From assembly GCA_902517885.1 (NCBI GenBank), contig CABYDZ010000003.1:62001-126000 (forward strand): DNA of 64,000 nt, read 5' to 3'. Shown in pieces: positions 39,150 to 48,555 of the stretch (position 1 is the first letter of the stretch; every line of letters begins with the position of its first letter). The notes beneath the pieces are model-generated. The model saw only the letters and a program-made list of their open reading frames with translations, was not told the origin of the DNA and did no database searches. The translations under genes and the position numbers were made by a program. This stretch comes from an uncultured Pelagibacteraceae bacterium. GTDB taxonomy: Bacteria; Pseudomonadota; Alphaproteobacteria; Pelagibacterales; AG-422-B15.

Positions 39150-39926
39150 TTATGATCGATTGTAGTCATCTTCATATCTTTTTATATCGTCTTCACCAAA
39201 ATATGAACCTGTTTGAATTTCTATGATATTTAATTTTATTTCTGATCTATTTTCTAAACGATGCTTAGATTTAACCGGAATAAATATTGACTCGTTGATC
39301 TTTAGCTCTGTTGTTTTGTCATCAATGGTAACCAAAGCTTCTCCGCTGATTACAGTCCAAACTTCAGATCTTTTTGAATGTGATTGATAACTCAATCGGG
39401 ACTTAGGATTGACCTCTATCTCTTTGACCTTGTGGTCATCACTATCATCTAAAACTCGATACCATCCCCACGGACGATATTCGACTGGTCCTTTCCAATT
39501 TTTTAATATCCAACTTGACGAATTTTTTTTAAAATCTCCACCAACTCCAAACTCAAAACTTACTCTTTCATTATTCACAAATTTATCCATTTCAGGAATA
39601 TTAGCCTGATTTCTATCGCCACCATTTGCAAAAATTATTTTATCATCTGGATACATCTCTAAAACTTTTTGAATCGCATTTGACGCTGACTGGTACTCAT
39701 CATCCTCAAATTCAATGGCAGCATCAACTACAGCTAAATTCGAAACAATTTCAATCCTTTCATTAATAGGAAGAAACGCACTACCCTTTTTTTGTATTAA
39801 CCAATTATCCGAGTTAACACCAACTATTAGCTTATTTCCTAATTTTTTTGCATCCTTAAAGTAAGCAATATGTCCACTGTGAATAGGGTCAAATCCTCCT
39901 GTAACAAGTATAATAGTTTCAGTCAT
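39150..39926 (-). CDS. Fusion protein: cytidylyltransferase-like nucleotidyltransferase + cupin (mannose-6-phosphate isomerase type II-like)
   Basis: N-terminal GGFDPIHSGHIAYFKDAKKLG (HxGH motif); C-terminal YRPWGWYRVLDD...SRLSYQSHSKRSEVWTVISGEALVTIDD... cupin. Confidence 0.85.
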   Translation of the reverse strand: MTETIILVTGGFDPIHSGHIAYFKDAKKLGNKLIVGVNSDNWLIQKKGSAFLPINERIEIVSNLAVVDAAIEFEDDEYQSASNAIQKVLEMYPDDKIIFANGGDRNQANIPEMDKFVNNERVSFEFGVGGDFKKNSSSWILKNWKGPVEYRPWGWYRVLDDSDDHKVKEIEVNPKSRLSYQSHSKRSEVWTVISGEALVTIDDKTTELKINESIFIPVKSKHRLENRSEIKLNIIEIQTGSYFGEDDIKRYEDDYNRS

Positions 39927-42727
39927 TAATGAGCATCGCTCCAATTATCTGCATCATTACTATCAACCGAAAGAGGTACAGAGAGATCGAACTTTGGTTT
40001 CAGTGCATTTTCCATTTCGGCTACAATTATTTTGCTATATTTCTTTAATTTGTCATTTTTGATTTCAAAAATGAGCTCATCATGAACTTGGAGAAGCATC
40101 TTACATTCATTAGTAGACTTTATTTTATCATTAATCTTTATCATAGCTAACTTTATTATATCTGCTGCAGTCCCCTGAATTGGCGCGTTTATAGCCGCTC
40201 TTTCTTGAAATGACCTTAATGCAAAATTTTTATCTTTTATTCGTGGAAAAAAACACTTTCGCCCACACAGTGTTTCAACATAACCATTTTTTCTACAAAG
40301 CTCTTTTGTATTTTCCATGTATTCTTTTATTCCAGTAAACTTTTTAAAATATTCTTTAATAAAGTCGCTTGCTTCATAGTTTGATATTGATAACTGTTTT
40401 GCCAGTCCAAATGCAGAAATACCATAAATTATTCCAAAATTAACAGCTTTCGCTTTTCTACGTAAATCTTTTGTGACATCTTTGTGCTTCACATTAAAGA
40501 TCTCTGACGCGGTTAGTTGATGTATGTCCTCATTATTATTGAAAGCATCTTTTAGTTGAGATACGTCAGCCATATGAGCCAATACTCTTAATTCTATTTG
40601 GCTGTAGTCTGCAGCGAAAATTGTTTGGTCTTTATCAGGAATAAATGCTTTACGAATTGATCTACCTTCTTCTGTTCTGATTGGAATATTTTGTAAGTTT
40701 GGATCTGAAGACGCAAGTCTACCAGTGCTAGTAGAAGCCATCGCATATGAAGTATGTATTCTTCCTGTAGATTTAATAATATGAGCTTGCAAGGCCTCTG
40801 TATAAGTATTCTTTAACTTTGATAGCTGTCTCCATTCAATAATGGTTTCAGCAACTTTATTGCCACCGTAGGCAAGATCTTCGAGAACATCTATTCCTGT
40901 AGATTTTTCTCCTGTTCTTGTTTTTTTTGGGGGTATAAGTTTAAGTTTATCAAATAATACCTCGGACAGCTGCTTTGGTGATGCAATATTAAACTCTGTA
41001 CCAGTATCCTTGTATATCTTACTTTCTAATTTTAAAATTCTTTTTGAAAAATCTGTTGATAGCTTTTTTAAGTATTCTTTATCAACTTTTATGCCATTTA
41101 ATTCCATAGTTTGAATACAATCAATTAAAGGCTTCTCAATATTGGAATAGATATAATTATTTTTTTCATGGTTTATTCTTTTTTTAAATAATAAATAAAG
41201 TTTATATGTAATATCAGCATCCTCAGCTGCATATTTTAATGCGCTCTTTAAATCAACTTGATCAAATGTGATCTGAGATTTTCCACTTCCCACAACTTCT
41301 TTGTATTTTATAGTTTCTTTATTGAGATGTATCTTTGCAAGATCATCCATCCCATGACGATTGATCCCTGCATCAGAAATAAATGACATTAACATTGTAT
41401 CATCGTAGCCAATAACGTTGACGTCATATTTTCTTAATATGGCATTATCATATTTTATATTATGTCCAATTTTGATAATTGATGAGTCTTCCATTATCGG
41501 CTTAAATATTTTAAAGAACTCTTTTATTTTAATTTGCTTTGTTATTATTTGATTAAGCTCATCAGTGTGTTGAAATGGAATGTAGTAAGAAGTCTCAAGG
41601 CCATAACAAATCGATATACCGATAAGATTGGCTTCTAATATATTTAAAGAGTCAGTTTCTACGTCATAAACAAAATGACCAGTATCGTATATATTTGATT
41701 TTAATTCCTCCAGATTTTTTACGTTATCTATAAGTATATATTTAGTGCTTACATTTTTAGTTGAAATTTCCTTATCAGCATTAACATTGCCTTTTTCTTT
41801 TTTTTCAACTTTTGATTCCTTGGTACTTACAGTTTCGAATTTTGCTTCTGGATTTTTTTTTCTAATACGATCTGCTAATTTTTTCAATTCAAGATCCTCT
41901 AGAAACGGCACTAATTTCTCTATTGCTAAATTATTATTTTTTAGATCTGCAAGTAATGGAATATCTTTTACATCTTTCTTTAAAGTTACTAACTCCTTAC
42001 TTATTATTATTTGCTCTTTATTATTTTTAATGTTATCTCTTCTTTTTTCTTGTTTAATATCACCACACTTTTTTAATAATTCTTCAAGATTTCCAAATTC
42101 ATTTATTAGTTGAGCTGCTGTCTTTATACCTATGCCGGGTGCCCCAGGAACATTATCTGAACTATCACCAGCAAGAGCTTGAACATCAATTACCTTATCT
42201 GGCCCTACACCAAACTTTTCCTCAACTTCTTTGGGTCCAATATTTTTATTTTTCATTGTATCAACAAGGCTGATTTTTTCTGAGACCAATTGCATTAAAT
42301 CTTTGTCAGACGATACAATCGAAACTTGCCAATTCTTTTTCACAGCAGCATCAGCGTATGTAGCTATAATATCGTCTGCTTCAAATCCTTTCGACTCTAT
42401 TGATTGAATCCCAAAAGCAGTAACTGCATCCTTAATAATTTTAAATTGTGGTATTAAATCTTCTGGTGGGTCACCTCTGTTAGCTTTATAGTCTTTATAA
42501 ATGTTATTCCTAAAAGTTTTTCTTGCGCTGTCAAAAATTACAGCCAAGTGAGTTGGTCCAATACTTTTATTAGTATCTTCAATTAACTTATAAAGCATAT
42601 TACAGAAACCGTTTACTGCACCGGTTGGTAATCCATCTCTCTTTCTATATAATGGTGGTAATGCGTAATATGCTCTAAAAATATATCCTGAGCCATCAAC
42701 TAAAAAAAGATGATTATTGCTTTTCAT
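39926..42727 (-). CDS. polA: DNA polymerase I (5'-3' exo, 3'-5' exo-like and polymerase domains)
   Basis: FLVDGSGYIFRAYYALPP; VYDVETDSLN; YSQIELRVLAHMADV; RKAKAVNFGIIYGIS; LLQVHDELIFE. Confidence 0.97.
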   Translation of the reverse strand: MKSNNHLFLVDGSGYIFRAYYALPPLYRKRDGLPTGAVNGFCNMLYKLIEDTNKSIGPTHLAVIFDSARKTFRNNIYKDYKANRGDPPEDLIPQFKIIKDAVTAFGIQSIESKGFEADDIIATYADAAVKKNWQVSIVSSDKDLMQLVSEKISLVDTMKNKNIGPKEVEEKFGVGPDKVIDVQALAGDSSDNVPGAPGIGIKTAAQLINEFGNLEELLKKCGDIKQEKRRDNIKNNKEQIIISKELVTLKKDVKDIPLLADLKNNNLAIEKLVPFLEDLELKKLADRIRKKNPEAKFETVSTKESKVEKKEKGNVNADKEISTKNVSTKYILIDNVKNLEELKSNIYDTGHFVYDVETDSLNILEANLIGISICYGLETSYYIPFQHTDELNQIITKQIKIKEFFKIFKPIMEDSSIIKIGHNIKYDNAILRKYDVNVIGYDDTMLMSFISDAGINRHGMDDLAKIHLNKETIKYKEVVGSGKSQITFDQVDLKSALKYAAEDADITYKLYLLFKKRINHEKNNYIYSNIEKPLIDCIQTMELNGIKVDKEYLKKLSTDFSKRILKLESKIYKDTGTEFNIASPKQLSEVLFDKLKLIPPKKTRTGEKSTGIDVLEDLAYGGNKVAETIIEWRQLSKLKNTYTEALQAHIIKSTGRIHTSYAMASTSTGRLASSDPNLQNIPIRTEEGRSIRKAFIPDKDQTIFAADYSQIELRVLAHMADVSQLKDAFNNNEDIHQLTASEIFNVKHKDVTKDLRRKAKAVNFGIIYGISAFGLAKQLSISNYEASDFIKEYFKKFTGIKEYMENTKELCRKNGYVETLCGRKCFFPRIKDKNFALRSFQERAAINAPIQGTAADIIKLAMIKINDKIKSTNECKMLLQVHDELIFEIKNDKLKKYSKIIVAEMENALKPKFDLSVPLSVDSNDADNWSDAH

Positions 42728-42904
42728 TTAAACAAATTTAAATATTTTACTACAATAAGGACAAACCACGCTTTCATTATCGCCCATATCTAGATAAACT
42801 TTTGGGTGCCCAAGTGGACCATCGGGGCCAGAACAACTTACTTTTTTTGATGATACCAATTCAGTATTTTCATCTTGATTTTTTTTTATTTCTGGAGAAT
42901 TCAT
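42728..42904 (-). CDS. Zinc-finger (CHCC, NDUFS6-like) domain protein
   Basis: Own translation: MNSPEIKKNQDENTELVSSKKVSCSGPDGPLGHPKVYLDMGDNESVVCPYCSKIFKFV*; C-x8-H...CPYC ligand pattern. Missing from the track (58 aa). Confidence 0.82.
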   Translation of the reverse strand: MNSPEIKKNQDENTELVSSKKVSCSGPDGPLGHPKVYLDMGDNESVVCPYCSKIFKFV

Positions 42905-42965
42905 GTACTGAATGATACAAGAAATTACTTTGAAAAACTATATATTCTCTTAATTAATAAAATAT

Positions 42966-43895
42966 ATGAACAGTGTATTGGCAATAGCAGTTAATAATTT
43001 AAGCAAGGTTTACAAATCAAGTTCTGACACTGATAAACTTGCATTAGATAATATTTCATTGGCAATAAAGAAAGGTTCAATATTCGGCTTACTTGGACCT
43101 AATGGAGCTGGGAAGTCTACATTCATTAATATATTAGCAGACTTGGCAAAAAAAACTTCTGGTGAAATTGAAGTCCTGAATATCAATCACGAAAGTAATT
43201 TAATAGAAGCCAAGAGGCTTATGGGCATTGTACCTCAAGAATTAAACATTGATCCTTTTTTTACTCCATACGAACTTTTAGAAATCCAGGCTGGCTTATA
43301 CGGTATTAAAAAGAAAGACAGGAAAACAATGGAAATTTTAAAAATGCTTGCATTAGAAGATAAGGCCAAAGCATATGCTAGAACTTTGTCTGGAGGAATG
43401 AGAAGGCGTCTTCTTATTGCTAAAGCAATGGTCCATGATCCAGAAATATTAATACTAGACGAACCAACAGCAGGTGTTGATGTAGAACTTAGAAGTAACT
43501 TATGGGAGAATATTCATAAACTAAATCAAAGTGGGAAAACTATAATCATTACTACTCATTATTTGCATGAAGCAGAGGAGCTATGCAATGAAATAGCAAT
43601 CATTAATGAAGGTAAGTTGATAGCTCATGATACTACAGTCAACATAAAATCTTTTTTAGATAAAGTAACGGTGATTGTTGATTATAATGATAATAGTTTT
43701 GATTTATCAGGACTTAATGAATTAAATTTAGAGATAAAAATAAAAAACAGACAAGTTCAAGTAAACTATAAACCCAGTGAAGTTGATTTTAATTTAATGC
43801 TTAATGCACTTAATTCTTCAGGATCTCAAATAATAAACATGAAGATAATAGAAACTAAATTAGAGGATGTTTTTCTTCAGCTTACTCAGAAGTAA
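42966..43895 (+). CDS. ABC transporter ATP-binding protein (ABC-2/YadG-like)
   Basis: LLGPNGAGKSTFINIL, LSGGMRRRLLIAKAMVHDPEILILDEPTAGVD, TTHYLHEAEELC. Confidence 0.93.
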   Translation: MNSVLAIAVNNLSKVYKSSSDTDKLALDNISLAIKKGSIFGLLGPNGAGKSTFINILADLAKKTSGEIEVLNINHESNLIEAKRLMGIVPQELNIDPFFTPYELLEIQAGLYGIKKKDRKTMEILKMLALEDKAKAYARTLSGGMRRRLLIAKAMVHDPEILILDEPTAGVDVELRSNLWENIHKLNQSGKTIIITTHYLHEAEELCNEIAIINEGKLIAHDTTVNIKSFLDKVTVIVDYNDNSFDLSGLNELNLEIKIKNRQVQVNYKPSEVDFNLMLNALNSSGSQIINMKIIETKLEDVFLQLTQK

Positions 43896-46569
43896 TTTTT
43901 CTAGGAAAAAGCTTATCTAGTACAACTGCAAGTGCAGGAAGTGTTGTCATTGCACAAACCATGTTGATTAAGAACATAAATGTCAATAATGATCCCATAT
44001 CAGCCTGGAATTTTAATGCAGAAAATGACCATGTAGAAACGCCAATTGCAAGAGTAATTGCTGTAAAAACAACTGCAGCACCAGTGTTGGCAAAAGTATG
44101 TTCGAAAGCTTCAGTTATATTCATACCCTCTTTTAAGCGTGTCTGAGTTCTATTATAGATGTAAAATGCATAGTCAACACCTACGCCAACCGCTAATACC
44201 ATAACTGGAAGCGTAGATACTTTTAATCCTATTTGCGCTAGGTCCATAAATGCATAGCCTAGCATAGTTGCAAATGTGAGTGGAACTGTACAACATATCG
44301 TTGCTCGCCAATCAAGATAGGTTACAAAAACTAGAATTAAAATAACTATGTAAACAATTATCATCATTGGCAGTTCACCTTTTTCAATGACTTCATTGGT
44401 TGCATATTGAATCCCTACTGATCCACTTGCCAGTCTATTTTTAATCTCATCAGATTCAAAAATAATACTTTCGAACTCTGGATTATTATTGAAAAATTCC
44501 TTAAAACTTATTTCTGATTGCTTAATATCCCCTACCATATAATTTACATTGTCATCGAATGAATCAATATCTCTATAATAATTAATAAGACCAGGGCCAA
44601 GCATTATATTTCTTGTATTGAAGCCGTTCTCATAACCAAAATCAGTGAACTCATCGTCAGTAAATATTTTTGGGTTATCAATATTTAATAAATCCTCAAT
44701 ATTGGTTTCTTCACCTCCCAAATTATCAACTGCAGGTATTACATCAGTCCCTTCTGCAGGCTTCGCAACTAAAGTTTTGAACGTTATTGTATCGTCTAAT
44801 TCACGGAACTTTTCATTGTATTCCTCGATACTTTGAATAACTGTATTTAAAGTAGTTGCTTTATGATCTTCTGTGAAAACATAAATGGGCATTATTGAGC
44901 ATTGTTCATTTATCAACCCAGTAGATGGATCTACAACACTTGTAGCAAAACCTAGTGCTTGTTCATTGCGAGGTAGATAAGACCATTTTAGATTGCCTTC
45001 AGCATAACCACTCAAAGCTCTTTTAGCCACACTTGAGAGAGATATTACTTTTGAAACTCCTGGAATATTTTCTAAGTACCAATGAAGATTATTTTGTGCG
45101 TCCATAACATATGTAGACCTGCAGGGATTAACTCCTCCTGTGAAGGCTGCTTCGGTAATTACCACTAAAACATCTGTTGTAACATTGTATCTTTTGGTTA
45201 TTTCGTTTATGTCTTGATTAAATCTTGCTTCTGGTCTCAACTCTGGAGCCCCAGCGTGTAAGTCTCCGACATGCCTCTCACTTGCTAAATATGCAGCACC
45301 TATAAATAATACTGCACTAACAGAAAGTGTGATAACAGCCTCTCTTGGCCTTGCTAATTTTCCAAAAAACCCCATAAGATTTTGCCTATAAGAAATTGCA
45401 GACTGTGCTCTGGCAGCAAAACTTTCATTGTATCGCGCATAAGATGCTGCAAGCGGTAACATAATTAGATTGGTTACAATTTTAAAAGCAACCCCAATAG
45501 AAGCAGTGATGCCAAGCTCCTGAATCATTCCTATTGGTAACAATATTAGTGTGCCAAACCCTACCAAGTCTGTAACTAACGCCATTGACCCTGGTACAAG
45601 CAATCTTGAAAAAGAAGCCCTAGCTGCATATTCAGCAGTTTCTCCTTCAATAACTTCCTTTGTTATTTGATTTACCTGTTGAATTCCATGAGAAACACCA
45701 ATAGCGAAAACTAAAAAAGGAACGAGAATTGCAAGAGGGTCTAATCCAAAACCAAGAATTTTTAGCATCCCAAATTGCCAAATAAGCGATGTTAATGAGC
45801 AAATTAATGGGAGAAATGTTAATGTCCAAGATCTTGAGTACCAATAAACTGCTAAAACGGTCAGAAAGAAAGCTAGTCCAAAAAAGATTACAACATTATA
45901 AGCTTCGTTTGCAATATCAGAAATCATTTTAGCAAAGCCAGTAATCTCAACCCTGTATTCGCCTATTTCATACTGCTCTCTAATGGTCTCAATTTCTTGG
46001 CCAAGTTTAAGATAATCTAATTTTTCACCAGTCTTGGGATTATATTCTGTTAATTCAACTTTAATTAGAGAGGATGTAAAATCATTTGCAACAATGCTTC
46101 CTACATGGCCACCGGTTAAAATTCTTTCTTTTATATTTTCAATTATTTCAGGGGTAAGGTTTTCAGGTATAACAGTTCCAGGTATTACCTCTGAACTTTC
46201 AAAGCCCTCTTCTGTGACCCTCATTACTCTAATATTAGGAGTCCATAAAGATTGCATCGATCCCTGATTTACTCCAGGAAGATATCTAATAGTATTATTT
46301 AATCTAAAAAGGTTGGATAAATATTCTTTTGTAAATATATCTCCCTCAGTAGTTCTAAGAGCTACCGTAATGCTGTTTGTTCCACTAAGATCATCTTGAT
46401 ATTCATAGTAAGTTTTTACAAATGAGTGGCTATTGGGTAGCTGTTTAGCAAAACCAGCATCCATTCTTATTTGAACTGCGAAGTAAGCCATTACAATTGT
46501 AATGAGGACGAATGCCGCAAGAACAGGAAGTCGAAATTTAAAAAACCAATTTTCTATTTTTTGTAACAT
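43882..46569 (-). CDS. MMPL/RND family transporter (HpnN-like)
   Basis: 895 aa, two large loops plus 12 TM; VGVGVDYAFYIYNRTQTRLKEGMN and FAIGVSHGIQQVNQITKE SSD-type motifs. Confidence 0.85.
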   Translation of the reverse strand: MLQKIENWFFKFRLPVLAAFVLITIVMAYFAVQIRMDAGFAKQLPNSHSFVKTYYEYQDDLSGTNSITVALRTTEGDIFTKEYLSNLFRLNNTIRYLPGVNQGSMQSLWTPNIRVMRVTEEGFESSEVIPGTVIPENLTPEIIENIKERILTGGHVGSIVANDFTSSLIKVELTEYNPKTGEKLDYLKLGQEIETIREQYEIGEYRVEITGFAKMISDIANEAYNVVIFFGLAFFLTVLAVYWYSRSWTLTFLPLICSLTSLIWQFGMLKILGFGLDPLAILVPFLVFAIGVSHGIQQVNQITKEVIEGETAEYAARASFSRLLVPGSMALVTDLVGFGTLILLPIGMIQELGITASIGVAFKIVTNLIMLPLAASYARYNESFAARAQSAISYRQNLMGFFGKLARPREAVITLSVSAVLFIGAAYLASERHVGDLHAGAPELRPEARFNQDINEITKRYNVTTDVLVVITEAAFTGGVNPCRSTYVMDAQNNLHWYLENIPGVSKVISLSSVAKRALSGYAEGNLKWSYLPRNEQALGFATSVVDPSTGLINEQCSIMPIYVFTEDHKATTLNTVIQSIEEYNEKFRELDDTITFKTLVAKPAEGTDVIPAVDNLGGEETNIEDLLNIDNPKIFTDDEFTDFGYENGFNTRNIMLGPGLINYYRDIDSFDDNVNYMVGDIKQSEISFKEFFNNNPEFESIIFESDEIKNRLASGSVGIQYATNEVIEKGELPMMIIVYIVILILVFVTYLDWRATICCTVPLTFATMLGYAFMDLAQIGLKVSTLPVMVLAVGVGVDYAFYIYNRTQTRLKEGMNITEAFEHTFANTGAAVVFTAITLAIGVSTWSFSALKFQADMGSLLTFMFLINMVCAMTTLPALAVVLDKLFPRKITSE

Positions 46570-46734
46570 TATAAGTATTTATAATAGTGGCTCAAAATAT
46601 GGAAAAAAACGTAATTTGTACAACTAAATCTTTCAGAATCGAATATAAATATCAGCTATATATAGCGCACTGAAATTATGACATAATTTTTAAATAATTA
46701 TAAGCTACTGAAATGCAACATTTATTTTTTAATA

Positions 46735-46756
46735 TTTATGAACATATGCTCATAAA
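46735..46756. promoter_or_regulatory. 22-bp near-perfect palindrome upstream of diiron protein gene
   Basis: TTTATGAACATATGCTCATAAA (one mismatched position per arm), followed by an extra half-site CTATGAACATG; 39 bp upstream of the ATG at 46795. Confidence 0.5.
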
Positions 46757-46794
46757 TTTCTATGAACATGTTTTAAATTGTGTATAATTAATAT

Positions 46795-47991
46795 ATGGCT
46801 GAACTTCAACATAAATTAGATTTTGCAAAAATATATGCAAAAGATCAGATCTTTAAACTGAAAAGATTGTGGCAAATGTCGCGTAACGGAAAAAATGCGA
46901 TGAATAAAGATCCTGCATATAATGCTACCAATCCCAGTCATTTTATACCAATGATAGAAAAAGGTAGGTACATTGAGAGAGTTGATAGCTTTGATCAGAT
47001 GATTTCAGCCACTCATAAGCACTTTTGGGACCCTAATGATAAATCATATATTGATTTTGACGAACCATTCGATATGGAAAATGAATATATTGTCGACCCT
47101 GATGTCTTTTGCATGGAACTTAGAGTTCCAGCGATCGCTAATAGCTTAACTGAAAAACAAAAAATAAAATTAAATAATGAAAGCTTCAGATGGGTGCTTT
47201 CTCAAATTCTGCATGGTGAGCAAGGTGCTTTATCTTTAAGCGCAAGCCTTTGTCATGTATTAAAAGATCCAGGTGCACAAGAATACGCAGCTAACCAAAC
47301 TCGTGAAGAGGCTAGACATGTTACAGGGTTCACTAATTATATAAAAGCAAGATGGGGATCTCCATATCCAGTAGGCCCAACTCTAGGACGAATTTTAGAA
47401 CAAATTGTATCTTCAGATGTTGTTTACAAAAAAATTGTAGGCATGCAGATGATGATTGAAGGTCTCGCAATGGGAGCCTTCGGAATGGCTCACCAAGACA
47501 CTAATGATCCGCTCCTAAAAACTCTCTTGAAATTTACAATGAGTGATGAAGCATTTCATCATAAGTTTGGCAAAATTTGGGCAGACAGAACTGTGCCAAA
47601 GCTGTCTGAATCAGAGAGATACAAAGTGGAGGATTGGTCAGCTATGATTTTCAAAGATTTACTCTATAATCTTGTTAATCCTTGGGAAAAGAAGGCAATC
47701 TATCAAAGTGTTGGCTTAGATCATAAATTTGTTACTAAACATTTTATGCAAGAAATTGATAGAGACTCCGTAATACGCGAAGAAATGATGGAGAGTAACA
47801 ATATATTCAGAGTGCTGTGTAAAACGTTACTTAAAGCGAACATCATAACTGAAAGAACGAGAAAAACTTACGCTGAATTTGTTAACATGGAAGAGCTTAA
47901 CGCTGAAGATGATGAAGTTGCAGGAATTGACATAGCAAACGAAGGATTAGCTCAGCTTGAACAAATCAATAAAGGCCGTAAAGTAGCTTAA
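46795..47991 (+). CDS. Ferritin-like diiron-domain protein of unknown function
   Basis: Four-helix diiron ligand pattern HGEQ ... REEARH ... MMIEGLA ... SDEAFHH. Confidence 0.75.
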   Translation: MAELQHKLDFAKIYAKDQIFKLKRLWQMSRNGKNAMNKDPAYNATNPSHFIPMIEKGRYIERVDSFDQMISATHKHFWDPNDKSYIDFDEPFDMENEYIVDPDVFCMELRVPAIANSLTEKQKIKLNNESFRWVLSQILHGEQGALSLSASLCHVLKDPGAQEYAANQTREEARHVTGFTNYIKARWGSPYPVGPTLGRILEQIVSSDVVYKKIVGMQMMIEGLAMGAFGMAHQDTNDPLLKTLLKFTMSDEAFHHKFGKIWADRTVPKLSESERYKVEDWSAMIFKDLLYNLVNPWEKKAIYQSVGLDHKFVTKHFMQEIDRDSVIREEMMESNNIFRVLCKTLLKANIITERTRKTYAEFVNMEELNAEDDEVAGIDIANEGLAQLEQINKGRKVA

Positions 47992-48003
47992 TTTCTCTAA
48001 ATT

Positions 48004-48555
48004 TTATCTTGGTGATTTTTTCTGAAGTATTCTTTGGAGTGTTCTTCGATGCATTTTCAATCTTCTAGCTGTCTCAGAAACATTTCGATTGCACAACTCA
48101 TAAACTCTAAGAATATGTTCCCATTTTACTCTATCAGCTGACATAGGATTTTTTGGAGGTTCTGGACTAGATGAATAAGGTGCTTTTAAAGCTGCATCAA
48201 TATCGTCTGCATCAGCAGGTTTAGCCAAATAGTCACATGCTCCTTCCTTCACAGCTGCAACAGCAGTTGGAATGTTTCCATATCCAGTAAGCATAACAAT
48301 TTTACTATCAGATCTTTGCTTTGAAAGTAGAGATACTATCTCTAAGCCATTTCCATCATCCAGCCTTAGATCAACTACGGCATATTTTGGAAATTTCTCA
48401 GATAGTGATGACTTGGCCTCTTTAACCGAAGCAACACCATATGCTTCGTACCCTTTTCTCTTCATGGCGGTGATAAGTCTATTTCTGAATACATCATCAT
48501 CATCGAGTATCAATAACGACTTATCCAAATTCAAACTACCTTCTATATTATTCAT
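48004..48555 (-). CDS. regA: Response regulator RegA/ActR/PrrA-like (Fis-type HTH)
   Basis: LLILDDDDVFRNRLITAMKRKGYEA, AVVDLRLDDGNGLE, C-terminal NVSETARRLKMHRRTLQRILQKKSPR. Confidence 0.93.
   Translation of the reverse strand: MNNIEGSLNLDKSLLILDDDDVFRNRLITAMKRKGYEAYGVASVKEAKSSLSEKFPKYAVVDLRLDDGNGLEIVSLLSKQRSDSKIVMLTGYGNIPTAVAAVKEGACDYLAKPADADDIDAALKAPYSSSPEPPKNPMSADRVKWEHILRVYELCNRNVSETARRLKMHRRTLQRILQKKSPR

Noticed and set aside
41745-42113. 122-aa + strand ORF inside polA
   Set aside because: Antisense to a clear polA coding region; F/S/L-rich translation typical of complement of K/D/N-rich coding sequence.
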